Source of the DNA: Oxalobacteraceae bacterium CAVE-383
Lineage (GTDB): Bacteria; Pseudomonadota; Gammaproteobacteria; Burkholderiales; Burkholderiaceae_D
Length of the DNA stretch: 64,000 nucleotides
Assembly (NCBI GenBank): GCA_004134995.1
Contig: REGP01000001.1
Coordinates: forward strand, 372,001-436,000
Direction of reading: 5' to 3'
The translations under genes were made by a program, and so were the position numbers. Within the stretch, counting starts at the first letter, position 1; the number at the start of each line of letters is the position of its first letter. Positions 33,878 through 44,330 of the stretch are shown in pieces. The notes beneath the pieces are model-generated. The model did not search any database, was not told the origin of the DNA, and saw nothing but the letters and a program-made list of their open reading frames with translations.

Positions 33878-34912
33878 ATGCCAGACCGCGCTCCCCATAC
33901 CATCCTGGTAATAGACGATTCGCCCTCGAACATCGATTTGCTGCGCGCGATTCTGGAACCGCATTATCGGGTCAAGGTAGCCACCGGCGCCGAACGGGCG
34001 CTCAAGATCGTGGCCTCGGAAGCGCCGCCCGACCTGATCCTGCTCGACATCCTGATGCCGGATGTCGACGGCTACGAGCTGTGCCGCCGCATCAAATCCG
34101 ACGCCAGGCACCGCCGCATTCCGATCATCTTCGTGACAGGCCTGGAAGATGCCGCCGATGAAGAACGCGGCTTTGCATCGGGCGGAGAGGATTACATCAC
34201 CAAGCCGATCCGGCCCGCCGTCGTGCTGGCGCGGGTGAAAACCCATCTGGCGCTCTACAATCAGACGCGGGAACTGGAAACCCAGGTCGATCTGCGCACC
34301 AGGGAGCTGCAGCAGACGCGCCTGGAAATCATCCACCGGCTTGGCCGCGCGGCGGAATTCAAGGACAACGAAACCGGCTTTCACGTCATCCGGATGGCGC
34401 ATTTTTCACGGCTGCTGGCCGAGGCCGTCGGCATGGACGACGCCGATGTCCTGTTCCAGGCGGCGCCAATGCACGATATCGGCAAGATCGGCATACCCGA
34501 TCACATCCTGCTCAAGCCGGGCAAGCTGACGCCGGAGGAATGGTGCATCATGCAGACCCACGCCACCATCGGCGGCGACATCATCGGCAAGCACGACGAT
34601 CCCTTGCTGGCCATGGCCAGGACGGTGGCGCTGTCGCACCATGAGAAATGGGACGGCAGCGGTTATCCGCTGGGCCTGAAAGGGGAAGACATCCCGCTGG
34701 AAGGCCGCATCGTCGCCATCGCCGACGTATTCGACGCATTGACCTCGACCCGGCCCTATAAAAAGCCGTGGCCGGTGGACGAAGCGGTCGACTGGATCGT
34801 GGCCGGTTCAGGCACGCATTTCTGCCCGATACTGATCGAGCCGCTGCAGCAGGTGCTGCCGGAGATGTTGCGGATCAAGGATTCTTATCGGGAAGAGGGT
34901 GGAGCGCAATAA
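33878..34912 (+). CDS. Response regulator with HD-GYP domain
   Basis: This 344-residue protein has a receiver domain (Asp in LILLDILMPDVDG), a coiled-coil linker at about residues 130-155, and an HD-GYP phosphodiesterase domain with intact metal and signature motifs: HDIGKIGIPD, then HHEKWDGSGYP. HD-GYP enzymes degrade c-di-GMP to pGpG or GMP. The gene is 4 bases after the hybrid kinase, so the kinase probably controls this enzyme through its HPt domain. Confidence 0.94.
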   Translation: MPDRAPHTILVIDDSPSNIDLLRAILEPHYRVKVATGAERALKIVASEAPPDLILLDILMPDVDGYELCRRIKSDARHRRIPIIFVTGLEDAADEERGFASGGEDYITKPIRPAVVLARVKTHLALYNQTRELETQVDLRTRELQQTRLEIIHRLGRAAEFKDNETGFHVIRMAHFSRLLAEAVGMDDADVLFQAAPMHDIGKIGIPDHILLKPGKLTPEEWCIMQTHATIGGDIIGKHDDPLLAMARTVALSHHEKWDGSGYPLGLKGEDIPLEGRIVAIADVFDALTSTRPYKKPWPVDEAVDWIVAGSGTHFCPILIEPLQQVLPEMLRIKDSYREEGGAQ

Positions 34913-34949
34913 AAAAAATGACTTAAAGCCGTCAAGCTTCAAGTCATTG
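34911..34949 (-). terminator. Terminator of tRNA-Pro
   Basis: On the minus strand: AATGACTT-G-AAGC, a short loop, GCTT-T-AAGTCATT, then eight Ts. It begins 8 bases after the tRNA 3' end. The plus strand has no T tract, so it is weaker for the HD-GYP gene. Confidence 0.8.
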
Positions 34950-34956
34950 ATTTAAT

Positions 34957-35033
34957 TGGTCGGGACGGAGTGATTCGAACACTCGACCCCTTGCACCCCA
35001 TGCAAGTACGCTACCAGGCTGCGCTACGCCCCG
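34957..35033 (-). tRNA. tRNA-Pro (anticodon GGG)
   Basis: The 77-base cloverleaf on the minus strand starts CGGGGCG and closes CGTCCCG with discriminator A and encoded CCA. The acceptor stem has one G-U pair. The anticodon stem CTTGC/GCAAG holds loop ATGGGGT, giving anticodon GGG (reads CCC and CCU). The T arm GAGTG-TTCGAAT-CACTC is normal. It lies between the HD-GYP gene and ppc. Confidence 0.95.
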
Positions 35034-35104
35034 ACTGGTCGGCGATTATAGCAGAGGCGCGACCGGGTCCTCAAGCCTGCCTCGCATTTTTGCCGCCAAT
35101 CGGT

Positions 35105-38053
35105 TTAGCCGGTATTCCGCAACCCCGCCGCGACCCCATTGATCGTCAGATGAATCCCGCGCTGCACGCGTTCCTCGACCTTGCGGCCGGCCTTGGCGTT
35201 GGCGCGGTGCCGCTTGATCAGTTCGACCTGCAAGTGGTTCAGCGGATCCAGATAGGCGAAGCGGTTCTTGATCGAACGCGCCAGCAGGGGATTGCCGGCC
35301 AGCCGGTCCCTGCTGCCGGTGATCGCATTCAGGTAGCCGATGGTGCGGTCGTGTTCCTGCAGCATGCGCTCGAAGATGGTCTTGCGCAGTTTCTTGTCCG
35401 GCACCAGATCGGCGTAGCGCGAGGCTACCGCCATATCGGTTTTCGACAGGACCATGTCCATGTTCGACAGCAGCGCCGCGAAGAACGGCCATTCGTGGAA
35501 CATGGCGCGCAGCATCTTCATCTTCGCGGCGGCCGCGGGCTTGTCCGCATTTGCGCCGTCTCCGGTTTCCGCCAGCCATTCGCCGACCGCGCTGCCGAAG
35601 CCGTACCAGCCCGGCAGCAGCAGCCGGCATTGGCCCCAGGAAAAGCCCCATGGAATCGCGCGCAGATCCTCGATGCGCCGCGTCGATTTGCGCGAGGCGG
35701 GACGCGAGCCGATGTTCAGTTCGGCGATCTCGGCGATCGGCGTGGCCGAGAAGAAGTAATCGGTGAATCCTGGGGTTTCATAAACCAGGTTGCGATAAGC
35801 GCTGTATGCGCGATCCGACAGATGCGCCATGACCTGTTCGTATTCGGCCAGCTGCCGCGTGTGGCGCGCCTCCAGCAGCGGCGGCGTCAGGCTGGCTTCG
35901 AGCGTGGCGGCCACCAGCGTTTCCAGGTTGCGCCGGCCGATTTCCGGATTGGCGAATTTGGAGGCGATGGTTTCGCCCTGTTCGGTCAGGCGGATCTGGC
36001 CGTTGACGGTGCCCGTCGGCTGCGCCAGGATCGCCTCGTAGCTCGGTCCGCCGCCGCGGCCGACGGTGCCGCCGCGGCCGTGGAACAGGCGCAGCTTGAC
36101 GCCGGCCTGGTCGAATACCTTGACCAGCAGCGTTTCGGCTTTATACAGTTCCCAGTTCGAGGTAAGAAAGCCGCCGTCCTTGTTCGAGTCGGAATAGCCG
36201 AGCATGACTTCCTGCAGGCTGCCTTGCTGCCTGACCAGTTGCGCGACCGGCGGCAGGGCCATCCATTGCGCCATGATGTCGGCGGAAACGCGCAGATCGG
36301 GAATGGTTTCGAACAGCGGGACCACCATCAATTCCATCTGCGCATTCACGCCGTCGGCGCCCGGCTTGAGCAATCCCATTTCCTTTTGCAGCAGTATCAC
36401 TTCCAGCAGATCGGAGACCGCTTCGGTGTGCGAAATGATGTAGTTGCGGATGGCGCGATCGCCGTAGCGCTCGCGGATTTCACGCGCCGCGCGCAGCACC
36501 GTCAGTTCCGAATAGGTTTCGGCCGAGTAGTCGTTGTACGGCGAAAACAGCAGCCGCGGCTGGCCGATTTCGCTCAGCAGCAGGGCGATCTTGTTCTCTT
36601 CGCTCAGGCCGGCATAGTCTGCCGCGACCTTGGCATGCGCGAACAATTCGCCGAGCACGCGTTCGTGCACGTCCGAGCTTTGCCGCAGATCCAGCGTTGC
36701 AAGATGAAACCCGAAAATCTGCGCGGCGCGCTTGAGGCCTGCCAGCCGCGGCTTGATCAGCGCCTCGCCGTGATTGGCGATCAGCGAATCGATCAGCACC
36801 TGCAGGTCGGCCAGAAAGGCTTCCGGCCCGGGATAATAGGGCGCGCTGCCGACTTCATGGCGCAGGATGTTGACCGCGCCCAAGGCGCGCGCGGTCGAGG
36901 CCAGCCGGGCGTAGATGCCGATCAGGGCGCGCCGGTAAGGTTCGTCGGCGCGATGCTCGGACTGGTCGGGCGAAGCTGCTGCCAGCGCGTGCAGTGCGCT
37001 GCTGACGTCGACCATCAGGGTAGATATCGACAGTTCCGCGCCCAGCGCATGCGCTTCTTCAAGATAAAAATCGAAAATGGTGGTCGACTGGCGCACCAGC
37101 GCCTGCTGCATGGTGGCGGCGTTGACGTTCGGATTGCCGTCGCGGTCGCCGCCGATCCAACTGCCCATCTGCATATACGATGCGCCCTCGCCGCCGCCGG
37201 TCTTGCGGCCGCGCGCCGGGAACTGCGCCGTGATTTCCGCTTCGATGTCGTCGTACATTGCCGGCAATTCGCGCAGGAAGGTAATGCGGTAATACGACAG
37301 CGCATTGTCGATTTCGTCGGTGACCGTCAATTTGCTATAGCGCAGCATGCGGGTTTGCCACAGCGTGGCGATGCGGGCGCGTATCAGGGCGGTATTGTTC
37401 TCGCGCTCCTTGAACGTCAGCGGCTGGTCGCGCAGGGCCAGCAGGCGCGCGATTTCACCTTCGGCGTCCAGGATGCTCTTGCGCTGCACTTCGGTCGGAT
37501 GCGCGGTCAGCACCGGCGAAATCAGCGCCTCGCCGAGAAATTTGCGGACCTCGGCGCCGCTGACGCCGGCCCGGTCCAGCTGTTTGAGCGCATGCGTTAC
37601 GCTGCCCGGCTGTTCGGCCGAGCCGGCCAGCAAATGCGCGCGGCGGCGGCGATTGTGATGCTGGTCTTCGGCGATATTGGCCAGATGCGAGAAATAGGAA
37701 AACGCCCGTACCACAGAATTGGTCTGGTCGCGGGTCAGGTTCTTGAGCAGCTTGTCGAGTTCCTTGGCGGCCACGGCGTCGGCATCGCGGCGGAAGCGCA
37801 CGGCGGTCTGGCGGATGGTTTCAACCACGTTGTAGACCGCTTCGCCTTCCTGCTCGCGCAGCACATCGCCCAGCAAGCGGCCCAGCAGGCGGATGTCTTC
37901 CTTGAGCGGCGCGTCCTTGTCGCTGCCGCGCGCAGCGGCTTTTTTGGGCGTTGCGGTTTTTGCGGGGCTTACGGTGATTACGGTGGAGCGGGGTACGGTT
38001 TTCGGTACGGTTTTTGACGCGGTTTTTGACGCGGTTTTTGTCTGGGTCGCCAT
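35105..38053 (-). CDS. ppc: Phosphoenolpyruvate carboxylase
   Basis: This 982-residue enzyme adds bicarbonate to PEP to make oxaloacetate and refill the TCA cycle. Catalytic motifs are intact: [13 protein letters not shown] (His), [22 protein letters not shown] and [14 protein letters not shown], and the family C-terminus GLRNTG. The first about 45 residues are an unusual Lys-, Thr- and Ala-rich extension with [15 protein letters not shown] repeats, absent from standard PEPC. I chose ATG 38053 (MATQTK) over a TTG at 38065; neither has a strong ribosome site. Confidence 0.97.
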   Translation of the reverse strand: MATQTKTASKTASKTVPKTVPRSTVITVSPAKTATPKKAAARGSDKDAPLKEDIRLLGRLLGDVLREQEGEAVYNVVETIRQTAVRFRRDADAVAAKELDKLLKNLTRDQTNSVVRAFSYFSHLANIAEDQHHNRRRRAHLLAGSAEQPGSVTHALKQLDRAGVSGAEVRKFLGEALISPVLTAHPTEVQRKSILDAEGEIARLLALRDQPLTFKERENNTALIRARIATLWQTRMLRYSKLTVTDEIDNALSYYRITFLRELPAMYDDIEAEITAQFPARGRKTGGGEGASYMQMGSWIGGDRDGNPNVNAATMQQALVRQSTTIFDFYLEEAHALGAELSISTLMVDVSSALHALAAASPDQSEHRADEPYRRALIGIYARLASTARALGAVNILRHEVGSAPYYPGPEAFLADLQVLIDSLIANHGEALIKPRLAGLKRAAQIFGFHLATLDLRQSSDVHERVLGELFAHAKVAADYAGLSEENKIALLLSEIGQPRLLFSPYNDYSAETYSELTVLRAAREIRERYGDRAIRNYIISHTEAVSDLLEVILLQKEMGLLKPGADGVNAQMELMVVPLFETIPDLRVSADIMAQWMALPPVAQLVRQQGSLQEVMLGYSDSNKDGGFLTSNWELYKAETLLVKVFDQAGVKLRLFHGRGGTVGRGGGPSYEAILAQPTGTVNGQIRLTEQGETIASKFANPEIGRRNLETLVAATLEASLTPPLLEARHTRQLAEYEQVMAHLSDRAYSAYRNLVYETPGFTDYFFSATPIAEIAELNIGSRPASRKSTRRIEDLRAIPWGFSWGQCRLLLPGWYGFGSAVGEWLAETGDGANADKPAAAAKMKMLRAMFHEWPFFAALLSNMDMVLSKTDMAVASRYADLVPDKKLRKTIFERMLQEHDRTIGYLNAITGSRDRLAGNPLLARSIKNRFAYLDPLNHLQVELIKRHRANAKAGRKVEERVQRGIHLTINGVAAGLRNTG
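38002..38041. repeat. Short tandem repeats in the ppc 5' end
   Basis: Two copies of GGTTTTTGACGC and two of a GGTTTTCGGTAC-like unit, each 12 bases (four codons), lie side by side. They encode the TASK/TVPK units of the extra N-terminal segment. Copy number may vary between strains. Confidence 0.7.
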
Positions 38054-38263
38054 AATCGGATGCAATCGGTCTCAAAATTGGAATGAATGACGAAAATGCG
38101 CGGGTGGCGCGCTTTTTCCATCGTTAAACTACAGAATGCAGCATGCTAAAATTTGTCACTTTTTAGGAATTGCCGCTTCAGCGATTCTTATTTTTATCTT
38201 TGTTCATTCCCTGATTCCCTGCCCGTCGCATTACGGTCCGGCGTCTTGTCCTGAAAGCGCAAT

Positions 38264-39211
38264 TTGAAAGCTTCGTTTCCTTCCAAACTGATCATCGCCT
38301 CGCGCGAAAGCCGTCTTGCCATGTGGCAGGCCGAACACGTACGCGATCGGCTGGCTTTATTATATCCGCAGTGCAGCATAGAAATTCTCGGAATGACCAC
38401 GCGCGGCGATCAAATTCTCGACCGGACCCTGTCCAAGGTCGGCGGCAAGGGGCTGTTCGTCAAGGAACTGGAAGTGGCGATGGCCGACGGCCGCGCCGAT
38501 CTGGCGGTGCATTCGCTGAAAGACATGCCGATGGAATTGCCCGAGGGCTTCATGCTCGGCACGGTGCTGGAACGGGAAGACCCGCGCGACGCCTTCGTTT
38601 CGAACGATTACGCCTCGCTGGCCGATTTGCCGGCCGGCGCGGTGGTCGGCACCAGCAGCCTGCGCCGCCAGGCGCTGATCGCGGCGCGTTTTCCGTCATT
38701 GATCATCAAGCCCTTGCGCGGCAATCTGGATACCCGGCTCGGCAAGCTCGACAAGGGCGAATACGCGGCCATTATCCTGGCCGCCGCCGGGCTCAAGCGC
38801 CTCGGCCTGCCGCAGCGCATCCGCGCACTGATCGAGCCGGAGCAAAGCCTGCCGGCGCCCGGGCAGGGCGCAATGGCGATCGAAATCATGGGCAATCGCC
38901 CCGAACTGGCCGCAATGCTGGCGCCGCTGAATCACCTCGACAGCGAGCGCGCGGTCATGGCCGAGCGCACGCTGTCGCGTTCTTTCGGCGGCAGTTGCCA
39001 GATTCCGCTGGCGGCGTTCGCCACGGTCGACGGCGCCGGCGGTTCCACCATGCGCCTGCGCGCGATGGTCGCCACGCCGGACGGCCTGCGCGTGGCGGCC
39101 GCCGAAGCCAGCGGACCGGCCGATGCGCCGGAAGCCTTGGGTTTGCGCATCGCCGCCATGCTGCAAGAGCAGGGCGCCGCCGCCATTCTGGACGCTTGCC
39201 GGGACGCATGA
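38264..39211 (+). CDS. hemC: Hydroxymethylbilane synthase
   Basis: This 315-residue porphobilinogen deaminase joins four porphobilinogens into hydroxymethylbilane for haem and cobalamin. Motifs: [22 protein letters not shown], the AVHSLKDMP active-site segment, GTSSLRRQA, and the cofactor-attachment Cys in FGGSCQIPL. The start is a TTG at 38264 without a clear ribosome site; the first residues fit the family. Divergent from ppc across 210 bases, it leads the hemC-hemD-hemX-hemY run. Confidence 0.96.
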   Translation: MKASFPSKLIIASRESRLAMWQAEHVRDRLALLYPQCSIEILGMTTRGDQILDRTLSKVGGKGLFVKELEVAMADGRADLAVHSLKDMPMELPEGFMLGTVLEREDPRDAFVSNDYASLADLPAGAVVGTSSLRRQALIAARFPSLIIKPLRGNLDTRLGKLDKGEYAAIILAAAGLKRLGLPQRIRALIEPEQSLPAPGQGAMAIEIMGNRPELAAMLAPLNHLDSERAVMAERTLSRSFGGSCQIPLAAFATVDGAGGSTMRLRAMVATPDGLRVAAAEASGPADAPEALGLRIAAMLQEQGAAAILDACRDA

Positions 39212-40005
39212 CGGCAGATACAACCAGGCCGCCGTCCGCCGTGGTGATCACGCGGCCGCTGGCGCAAGCCGAAGCGCTGGCGCCGCGCATCGCCGCCCTC
39301 GGCCTGCGGCCGGTCTTGTTTCCCTTGCTGGAAATCCATGCGCTGGCCCCGGACGGCGGCAATCGATTGCAGGCCGCCCTGGCGCATCTGGGCGACTACG
39401 CCATGGCGATGTTCGTCAGCCCGAATGCGATCGACGCGGCGTTTCACCATCTCGATGCCTGGCCGGCCGGCGTGGCGATCGGCATCGTCGGCGCCGGCAG
39501 CCGCGCCGCGCTGGCGCGCCATGGGGTGGACCAGTCGAATGCGCGCATCATTGCGCCCTTGCTTGCCGAAAAAACCGATTCCGAAGGCCTGCTCGCGGCG
39601 CTGGACCTGCCTGCGCTGCAAGACAGGCGCGTTTTGATCGTGCGCGGCCAGGCCGGCCGCGATTTCCTGAGCGAAGCCCTGCGCCGCGCCGGGGTGCAGG
39701 TCGAGCACGTGAGCGCATACCGGCGCGTGGCGCCGCCGCCGTCGCCGGCGCGCATCGCGCAATTGCGGACGCTTCTGGAGAGCGATAGCTGCTGGATAAT
39801 CACCAGTTCCGAAGCCTTGCGCAATCTGCTGCAACTGCTGCCGGAAACCGCTCTGGATGATGCTGTCGTGAAAATGCAACAAAAGCGGATCATTGTGCCG
39901 CATCCCCGTATTGCAGAAACGGCGCGGCTTGCGGGCTTTTCCTGCGTGACGCTGACCGGATCAGGCGACGAACGGCTGCTGGCCGCGTTACAATCGGACT
40001 CATGA
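39208..40005 (+). CDS. hemD: Uroporphyrinogen-III synthase
   Basis: This 265-residue enzyme cyclises hydroxymethylbilane with inversion of ring D. Family segments: [57 protein letters not shown] and [11 protein letters not shown]. The start at 39208 overlaps the hemC stop (ATGA); the same frame runs open far into hemC without being coding. The stop overlaps the start of hemX in the same way, so the genes are translationally coupled. Confidence 0.93.
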   Translation: MTADTTRPPSAVVITRPLAQAEALAPRIAALGLRPVLFPLLEIHALAPDGGNRLQAALAHLGDYAMAMFVSPNAIDAAFHHLDAWPAGVAIGIVGAGSRAALARHGVDQSNARIIAPLLAEKTDSEGLLAALDLPALQDRRVLIVRGQAGRDFLSEALRRAGVQVEHVSAYRRVAPPPSPARIAQLRTLLESDSCWIITSSEALRNLLQLLPETALDDAVVKMQQKRIIVPHPRIAETARLAGFSCVTLTGSGDERLLAALQSDS

Positions 40006-41183
40006 ACGAATTGCCTTCGACCTCGGACTCCCCGCAGTCCACTTACGCCCAGTCTTCGGCATCCGCCGCGCCGGCCCGTCCGGCGCAGGAGGCCTATGCT
40101 GGTCCCCCCATTTATCCGGTGGCCGGCCGCGATCGCGGTGTATCGCGGCGCTGGATTTATCTGCTGGTGATATTGGTATTGGCCGGATTCGCCGGGCAAT
40201 GGTGGTATGCGCAGCGGGAAATCAGTGCGTTGCGCGAGGAAGTGGCGCGGCGGCTGCAGACCGGCGACACCAGCAATAACGAAATTCGCGGCGTGGTCAA
40301 ATCGCTGCAGGAAGACATCCGCGAAGCGCAGGGCAAGATCAGCGTGCTCGACAGCAAGCAGACCGAATCGCAAAGCCAGCAACTGGCGCTGGAGCAGCTG
40401 TATCAGGATCTTTCCAAGAATCGCGACGAGTGGGCCTTGTCCGAAATCGAGGGCGTATTGTCGACCGCCAGCCAGCAATTGCAGTTGGGCGGCAATGTGC
40501 AGGGCGCCCTGATCGCGCTGCAGAACGCCGACAAGAGCCTGTCGCGCTCCGACAAGCCCCAGTTCATCGCGATCCGCCGCGCCATCGCGCGCGACCTGGA
40601 TCGTCTGAAGGCCTTGCCGACGGTCGACGTGCCGGGCATCGCATTGCGGCTCGACAGCGTGATCGGCCAGATCGACGGCATGCCGCTGCTGGCCGACGAA
40701 AAGCCGGTGGCGTCGGTGACCGCGCCGAAAAAGCAGTTGCGCGTCTTGCCGAAAGCCAAGGCCGGCGCGCCTGCCGCGGCCCCGGACGCGGCGCATTCCG
40801 ATTGGCTGCAGCAGGCGCAGGATGCCTGGCAGAGTTTCAGCGCCGAACTGTGGACCGACGTCCAGCAGTTGGTGCGCGTGCGCAGCGTGGAAACGCCGGA
40901 TGCGCTGCTGCTGTCGCCGACGCAAGCCTATTATGTGCGCGAGAACCTGAAGCTGCGGCTGCTCAATGCCCGGCTGGCGCTGCTGTCGCATAACGAAGAA
41001 GCCTTCCGCAGCGATCTGCTGGCCTCGCAGGACACGATCTCCAAGTATTTCGATACCCGCGCCCGTCAGACCCAAGTGGCGCAGGCGCTGATCAAGCAGG
41101 TGCAGGGCAGCAATCTGTCGATCGAGATGCCGACCTTGAGCGACAGCATCAATGCGGTGCGCAATTACAAAGCAAAGCCTTAA
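40002..41183 (+). CDS. hemX: HemX-like membrane protein
   Basis: This 393-residue protein has a disordered N-terminus (Ala-, Pro- and Ser-rich to about residue 45), one membrane segment (RRWIYLLVILVLAGFAGQWW, about 49-68) and a long periplasmic helical part with coiled coil. It matches HemX of beta- and gammaproteobacterial hem operons. Despite older naming it has no methyltransferase motif; a role in haem pathway organisation is suspected. It overlaps hemD by 4 bases and precedes hemY by 18. Confidence 0.92.
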   Translation: MNELPSTSDSPQSTYAQSSASAAPARPAQEAYAGPPIYPVAGRDRGVSRRWIYLLVILVLAGFAGQWWYAQREISALREEVARRLQTGDTSNNEIRGVVKSLQEDIREAQGKISVLDSKQTESQSQQLALEQLYQDLSKNRDEWALSEIEGVLSTASQQLQLGGNVQGALIALQNADKSLSRSDKPQFIAIRRAIARDLDRLKALPTVDVPGIALRLDSVIGQIDGMPLLADEKPVASVTAPKKQLRVLPKAKAGAPAAAPDAAHSDWLQQAQDAWQSFSAELWTDVQQLVRVRSVETPDALLLSPTQAYYVRENLKLRLLNARLALLSHNEEAFRSDLLASQDTISKYFDTRARQTQVAQALIKQVQGSNLSIEMPTLSDSINAVRNYKAKP

Positions 41184-41201
41184 CCGGGAAGCGGCAGATT
41201 C

Positions 41202-42401
41202 ATGCGATTACTCCTCTGGCTTCTTACGCTTTTTGCCACCGCGATCGGCCTGGCCGTCGCCACGCGCTTCAACACCGGCAACGTGGTGTTTTTCTATCCG
41301 CCTTACCGCGTCGACCTGTCCCTCAATTTTTTCATCGCGCTGATTCTGGCGGGCTTCATCGTGCTGTACGTATTCATACGCGCGGTGCGGGTGGCGCAGC
41401 GCCTGCCGGGCCGGGTGCTGGCCTACCGCCGCGGCAAACGCCAGGATGAAAGCAACCAGGCTTTGCGCGACGCCTTGAAAGCCTTGTTCGAAGGCCGTTT
41501 CGGCCAGGCCGAAAAAGCCGCCACGCGCGCCGCCCAATGGCCCGGCAACGCCGGCCTGGCCGCGCTGATCGCCGCGCGCGCCGCGCATCGCATGCGCCAG
41601 CCGGAACGGCGCGATATCTGGCTGGCCAGCACGGACGGCGATGAGGCGCTGCATACCGCGCGCCTGATGACCACGCTGGAAATGCAGGTCGACGCACATC
41701 AGACCCAGGACGCGCTGCAGGTGGTCGACCAGCTCAACGCCAGCGGCACGCGCCATCTGCAGGCCTTGCAGTGGGCCCTGAAGGCGCATCAGCAGGCCAA
41801 CAACTGGGCCGAAGTGCTGCGCCTGGTGCAGGCGCTCGACAAGCGCAAGGCGCTGCATCCGGCGCTGTCGCGGCGGCTGACCGAAATGGGCTACGATTAT
41901 CTGCTGGCCGACCGTTCGCACGACGCCGAATCGCTGCGCCGGCTGTGGGCCTCGGTGCCCAACGTCGATCGCCTGCAGCCGCATATCGCGGCGCGCGCGG
42001 CCGAAGCGTTCAACGCACGCGGCCTGCACGACGATGCGCGCGCGCTGCTGGAAAAGGCATTGGCGGCGCAGCTCGACGTGCGTCTGCTGCGCAGCTACCG
42101 CGACGCCGCGGCGCCGACCGGCACGCCGGCGTTGCTGGGACAGATCGAACGCTGCGAAGACTGGATTGCGCGCCGCGCCAACGATCCCGAACTGCAATTG
42201 ACGCTGGGCATGCTGTGCCTGCGCCAGAAACTGTGGGGCAAGGCGCAGCGCCATCTGGAACAGGCGCTGGCCGATGCCCTCGAACCGCGCACCGTGCGCG
42301 AAGCGCATTTGAGCCTGGCGCAGTTGTACGACGCGTTGGAACAGCCTGAAAAATCCGCTGAACACTATCGCCGCTGCGCCATCGCCACCGCAATTCGCTG
42401 A
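41202..42401 (+). CDS. hemY: HemY tetratricopeptide membrane protein
   Basis: This 399-residue protein has two N-terminal membrane segments (about residues 1-20 and 42-63) with the conserved FNTGNVVFFYPPYRVDLSLN between them, then a long TPR-like helical region to the end. It matches the HemY encoded after hemX in proteobacteria; it is not protoporphyrinogen oxidase. It is thought to bridge or regulate haem enzymes at the membrane. Last gene of the hem run; ppa follows after 73 bases. Confidence 0.93.
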   Translation: MRLLLWLLTLFATAIGLAVATRFNTGNVVFFYPPYRVDLSLNFFIALILAGFIVLYVFIRAVRVAQRLPGRVLAYRRGKRQDESNQALRDALKALFEGRFGQAEKAATRAAQWPGNAGLAALIAARAAHRMRQPERRDIWLASTDGDEALHTARLMTTLEMQVDAHQTQDALQVVDQLNASGTRHLQALQWALKAHQQANNWAEVLRLVQALDKRKALHPALSRRLTEMGYDYLLADRSHDAESLRRLWASVPNVDRLQPHIAARAAEAFNARGLHDDARALLEKALAAQLDVRLLRSYRDAAAPTGTPALLGQIERCEDWIARRANDPELQLTLGMLCLRQKLWGKAQRHLEQALADALEPRTVREAHLSLAQLYDALEQPEKSAEHYRRCAIATAIR

Positions 42402-42474
42402 TGCGGCCGGCTCGGGTATACTGCCGGCGGCGCAAGTTTTGATTGATCACTAACCAGACAGTAAAGAAACCATC

Positions 42475-43005
42475 ATGAGTTTAAATAACGTCCCCCCGGG
42501 CCGCGATCTGCCCAACGACTTCAACGTCATCATCGAAATCCCCGCCCATGGCGACCCTGTCAAATACGAAGTGGACAAGGAATCCGGCGCGATATTCGTC
42601 GACCGCTTCCTCGGCACGGCGATGAGCTATCCATGCAACTACGGCTATATTCCGCAGACGCTGGCCGACGATGGCGATCCGGTCGACGTGCTGGTATTGA
42701 CGCCATTCCCGCTGTTCCCGGGCACGGTAGTGCGCTGCCGCGTGTTGGGCGTGCTGAAGATGACCGACGACGGCGGCATCGACGCCAAGCTGCTGGCGGT
42801 GCCGCTCGACAAGCTGTGCCCGATGTATTCGCACATCAAGTCGCTGCAGGACGTTCCCGAATTCACGCTGAACCAGATCAAGCATTTCTTCGAGCACTAC
42901 AAGGATCTGGAAAAGGGCAAATGGGTCAAGATCGAAGGCTGGCAGGATGCCGAGGCGGCCAAGAAGGAAATCGTGGCGGGCGTGGCGGCTTACAAGCCGG
43001 CCTGA
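42475..43005 (+). CDS. ppa: Inorganic pyrophosphatase, family I
   Basis: This 176-residue cytoplasmic enzyme splits pyrophosphate to two phosphates and so drives biosynthesis. Metal and substrate motifs are intact: [37 protein letters not shown], and the signature [12 protein letters not shown]. Its length matches the bacterial type. Two As plus a short purine stretch precede the ATG. A strong terminator follows at 43031-43053. Confidence 0.97.
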   Translation: MSLNNVPPGRDLPNDFNVIIEIPAHGDPVKYEVDKESGAIFVDRFLGTAMSYPCNYGYIPQTLADDGDPVDVLVLTPFPLFPGTVVRCRVLGVLKMTDDGGIDAKLLAVPLDKLCPMYSHIKSLQDVPEFTLNQIKHFFEHYKDLEKGKWVKIEGWQDAEAAKKEIVAGVAAYKPA

Positions 43006-43030
43006 CCGTTCGGTAAATGCAGTAAATCAA

Positions 43031-43053
43031 GGCGCCCGCGTGGCGCCTTTTTT
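43031..43053 (+). terminator. Intrinsic terminator of ppa
   Basis: GGCGCC, five-base loop CGCGT, GGCGCC, six Ts, 26 bases after the ppa stop. Confidence 0.85.
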
Positions 43054-43067
43054 CATGCGCTTGAACT

Positions 43068-44285
43068 TTATGCGCTTGAACTATCGGAACAGGATGCGCG
43101 AAACGGACTGCGGTCGTTCAGTTCGTCGATATAGCCTTCGATGCCGTCGTTTTCCTGCTCCAGGAAACGCTGCACCGCATCGGCGAAACCAGGGTGTTTC
43201 AGCCAGTGCGCCGACCAGGTCTTTTGCGGCAGGAAGCCGCGCGCCATCTTGTGTTCGCCCTGCGCGCCGCCCTCGAAGCAGGCGATCTTGTTGGCGATGC
43301 AGAATTCCAGCGGCTGGTAATAGGCGGTTTCGAAATGCAGGCAATCGACGTTCTCGATGGCGCCCCAATAGCGGCCGTACAGGACTTTATCGGTATGGAT
43401 CAGCAGCGACGAGGCAATCGGCCGGCCGTCGCGTTCGGCCACCACCAGCAGGATATTCTGCGGCATGCCGGCCGCGATGCGTTCGAAAAAGTCCAGCGAC
43501 AGATACGGCGTCGAATGGTGCGCGCGGTAGGTATGGCAATAGCAGCGATAGAAAAACAGCCAGTCGGCCGCTTCGGCGTCGGCGCCGCGCACGTGGCGGA
43601 ACACGATGCCGGCCTCGGCCACCTTGCGCCGTTCGGCGCGGATATTCTTGCGTTTCTTGCGTTCCAGCGTGCCGAGAAAATCCTCGAAGCTGGCATAGCC
43701 GGCGTTGAGCCAGTGAAACTGCACGCCGGAACGCAGCAGATAGCCGCTGTCGTTGAGCAGCGCGGCCTGCTGCGCCGGCGGATACAGGATGTGCGTGGAC
43801 GAGACTTCGGTGGCGCGCTGCACGCCTTGCAGGGTGGCGATCAATGCCTGCAGCGCGGCATCGTCGCGCGCCAGCAGCCGCGCGCCGGTAACCGGGGTGA
43901 ACGGAATCGCCGAGAGCAGCTTGGGATAGTATTCGAGGCCGTTGCGGGCGTAGGCGTCGGCCCAGGCCCAGTCGAACACGTATTCGCCGTAGGAGTGGTA
44001 TTTCAGATACAGCGGCAGGGCGGCGTGCAGCTCGTTGCCGATCCAGAGCGTCAGGTATTGCGGCTGCCAGCCGGCGTCGCGCGCCGCGCTGCCGCTTGCA
44101 TGCAATGCGTGCAGGAAGGCATAGGACAGAAACGGATTGGCGTCGGCCTGCAAGGCCAGCAGGCCGTCCCATGCGTCCTGCCCCACATCGTCCAGAGAAG
44201 ATATGATTCGCGTGCGATAATTGCCCGATGAATTGACTGCCGACTCGCTGTGTCCATCTGCTTTCGCCACCAAACGCTTCGTCAT
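43068..44285 (-). CDS. FemAB-like GNAT-fold protein
   Basis: This 405-residue cytoplasmic protein matches the PF04339-type 'peptidoglycan biosynthesis/recognition' family (GNAT fold, FemAB-like). Typical segments are NPFLSYAFLHALHASGSA, PLYLKYHSYGEYVFDWAWADAY, ERKKRKNIRAERR and the final FEGGAQGEHKMARGFLP..TWSAHW. Members are thought to transfer aminoacyl or acyl groups, but substrates are not established. It is divergent from nadE with 45 bases between the starts. Confidence 0.85.
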   Translation of the reverse strand: MTKRLVAKADGHSESAVNSSGNYRTRIISSLDDVGQDAWDGLLALQADANPFLSYAFLHALHASGSAARDAGWQPQYLTLWIGNELHAALPLYLKYHSYGEYVFDWAWADAYARNGLEYYPKLLSAIPFTPVTGARLLARDDAALQALIATLQGVQRATEVSSTHILYPPAQQAALLNDSGYLLRSGVQFHWLNAGYASFEDFLGTLERKKRKNIRAERRKVAEAGIVFRHVRGADAEAADWLFFYRCYCHTYRAHHSTPYLSLDFFERIAAGMPQNILLVVAERDGRPIASSLLIHTDKVLYGRYWGAIENVDCLHFETAYYQPLEFCIANKIACFEGGAQGEHKMARGFLPQKTWSAHWLKHPGFADAVQRFLEQENDGIEGYIDELNDRSPFRASCSDSSSA

Positions 44286-44330
44286 CCTTTCATCCTTATT
44301 TGTCCTTACCCTATCTTATTTACCGCAGCC

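Noticed and set aside
34970..38017. 1015-codon plus-strand frame opposite ppc
   Set aside because: It begins inside the tRNA region and mirrors ppc; no ribosome site or family.
37980..38050. CRISPR-like repeats
   Set aside because: The repeats are 12 bases, contiguous, in frame inside ppc and without spacers.
38323..39207. Upstream extension of the hemD frame through hemC
   Set aside because: Arg/Gly-rich out-of-frame translation of hemC; the ATGA junction gives the correct hemD start.
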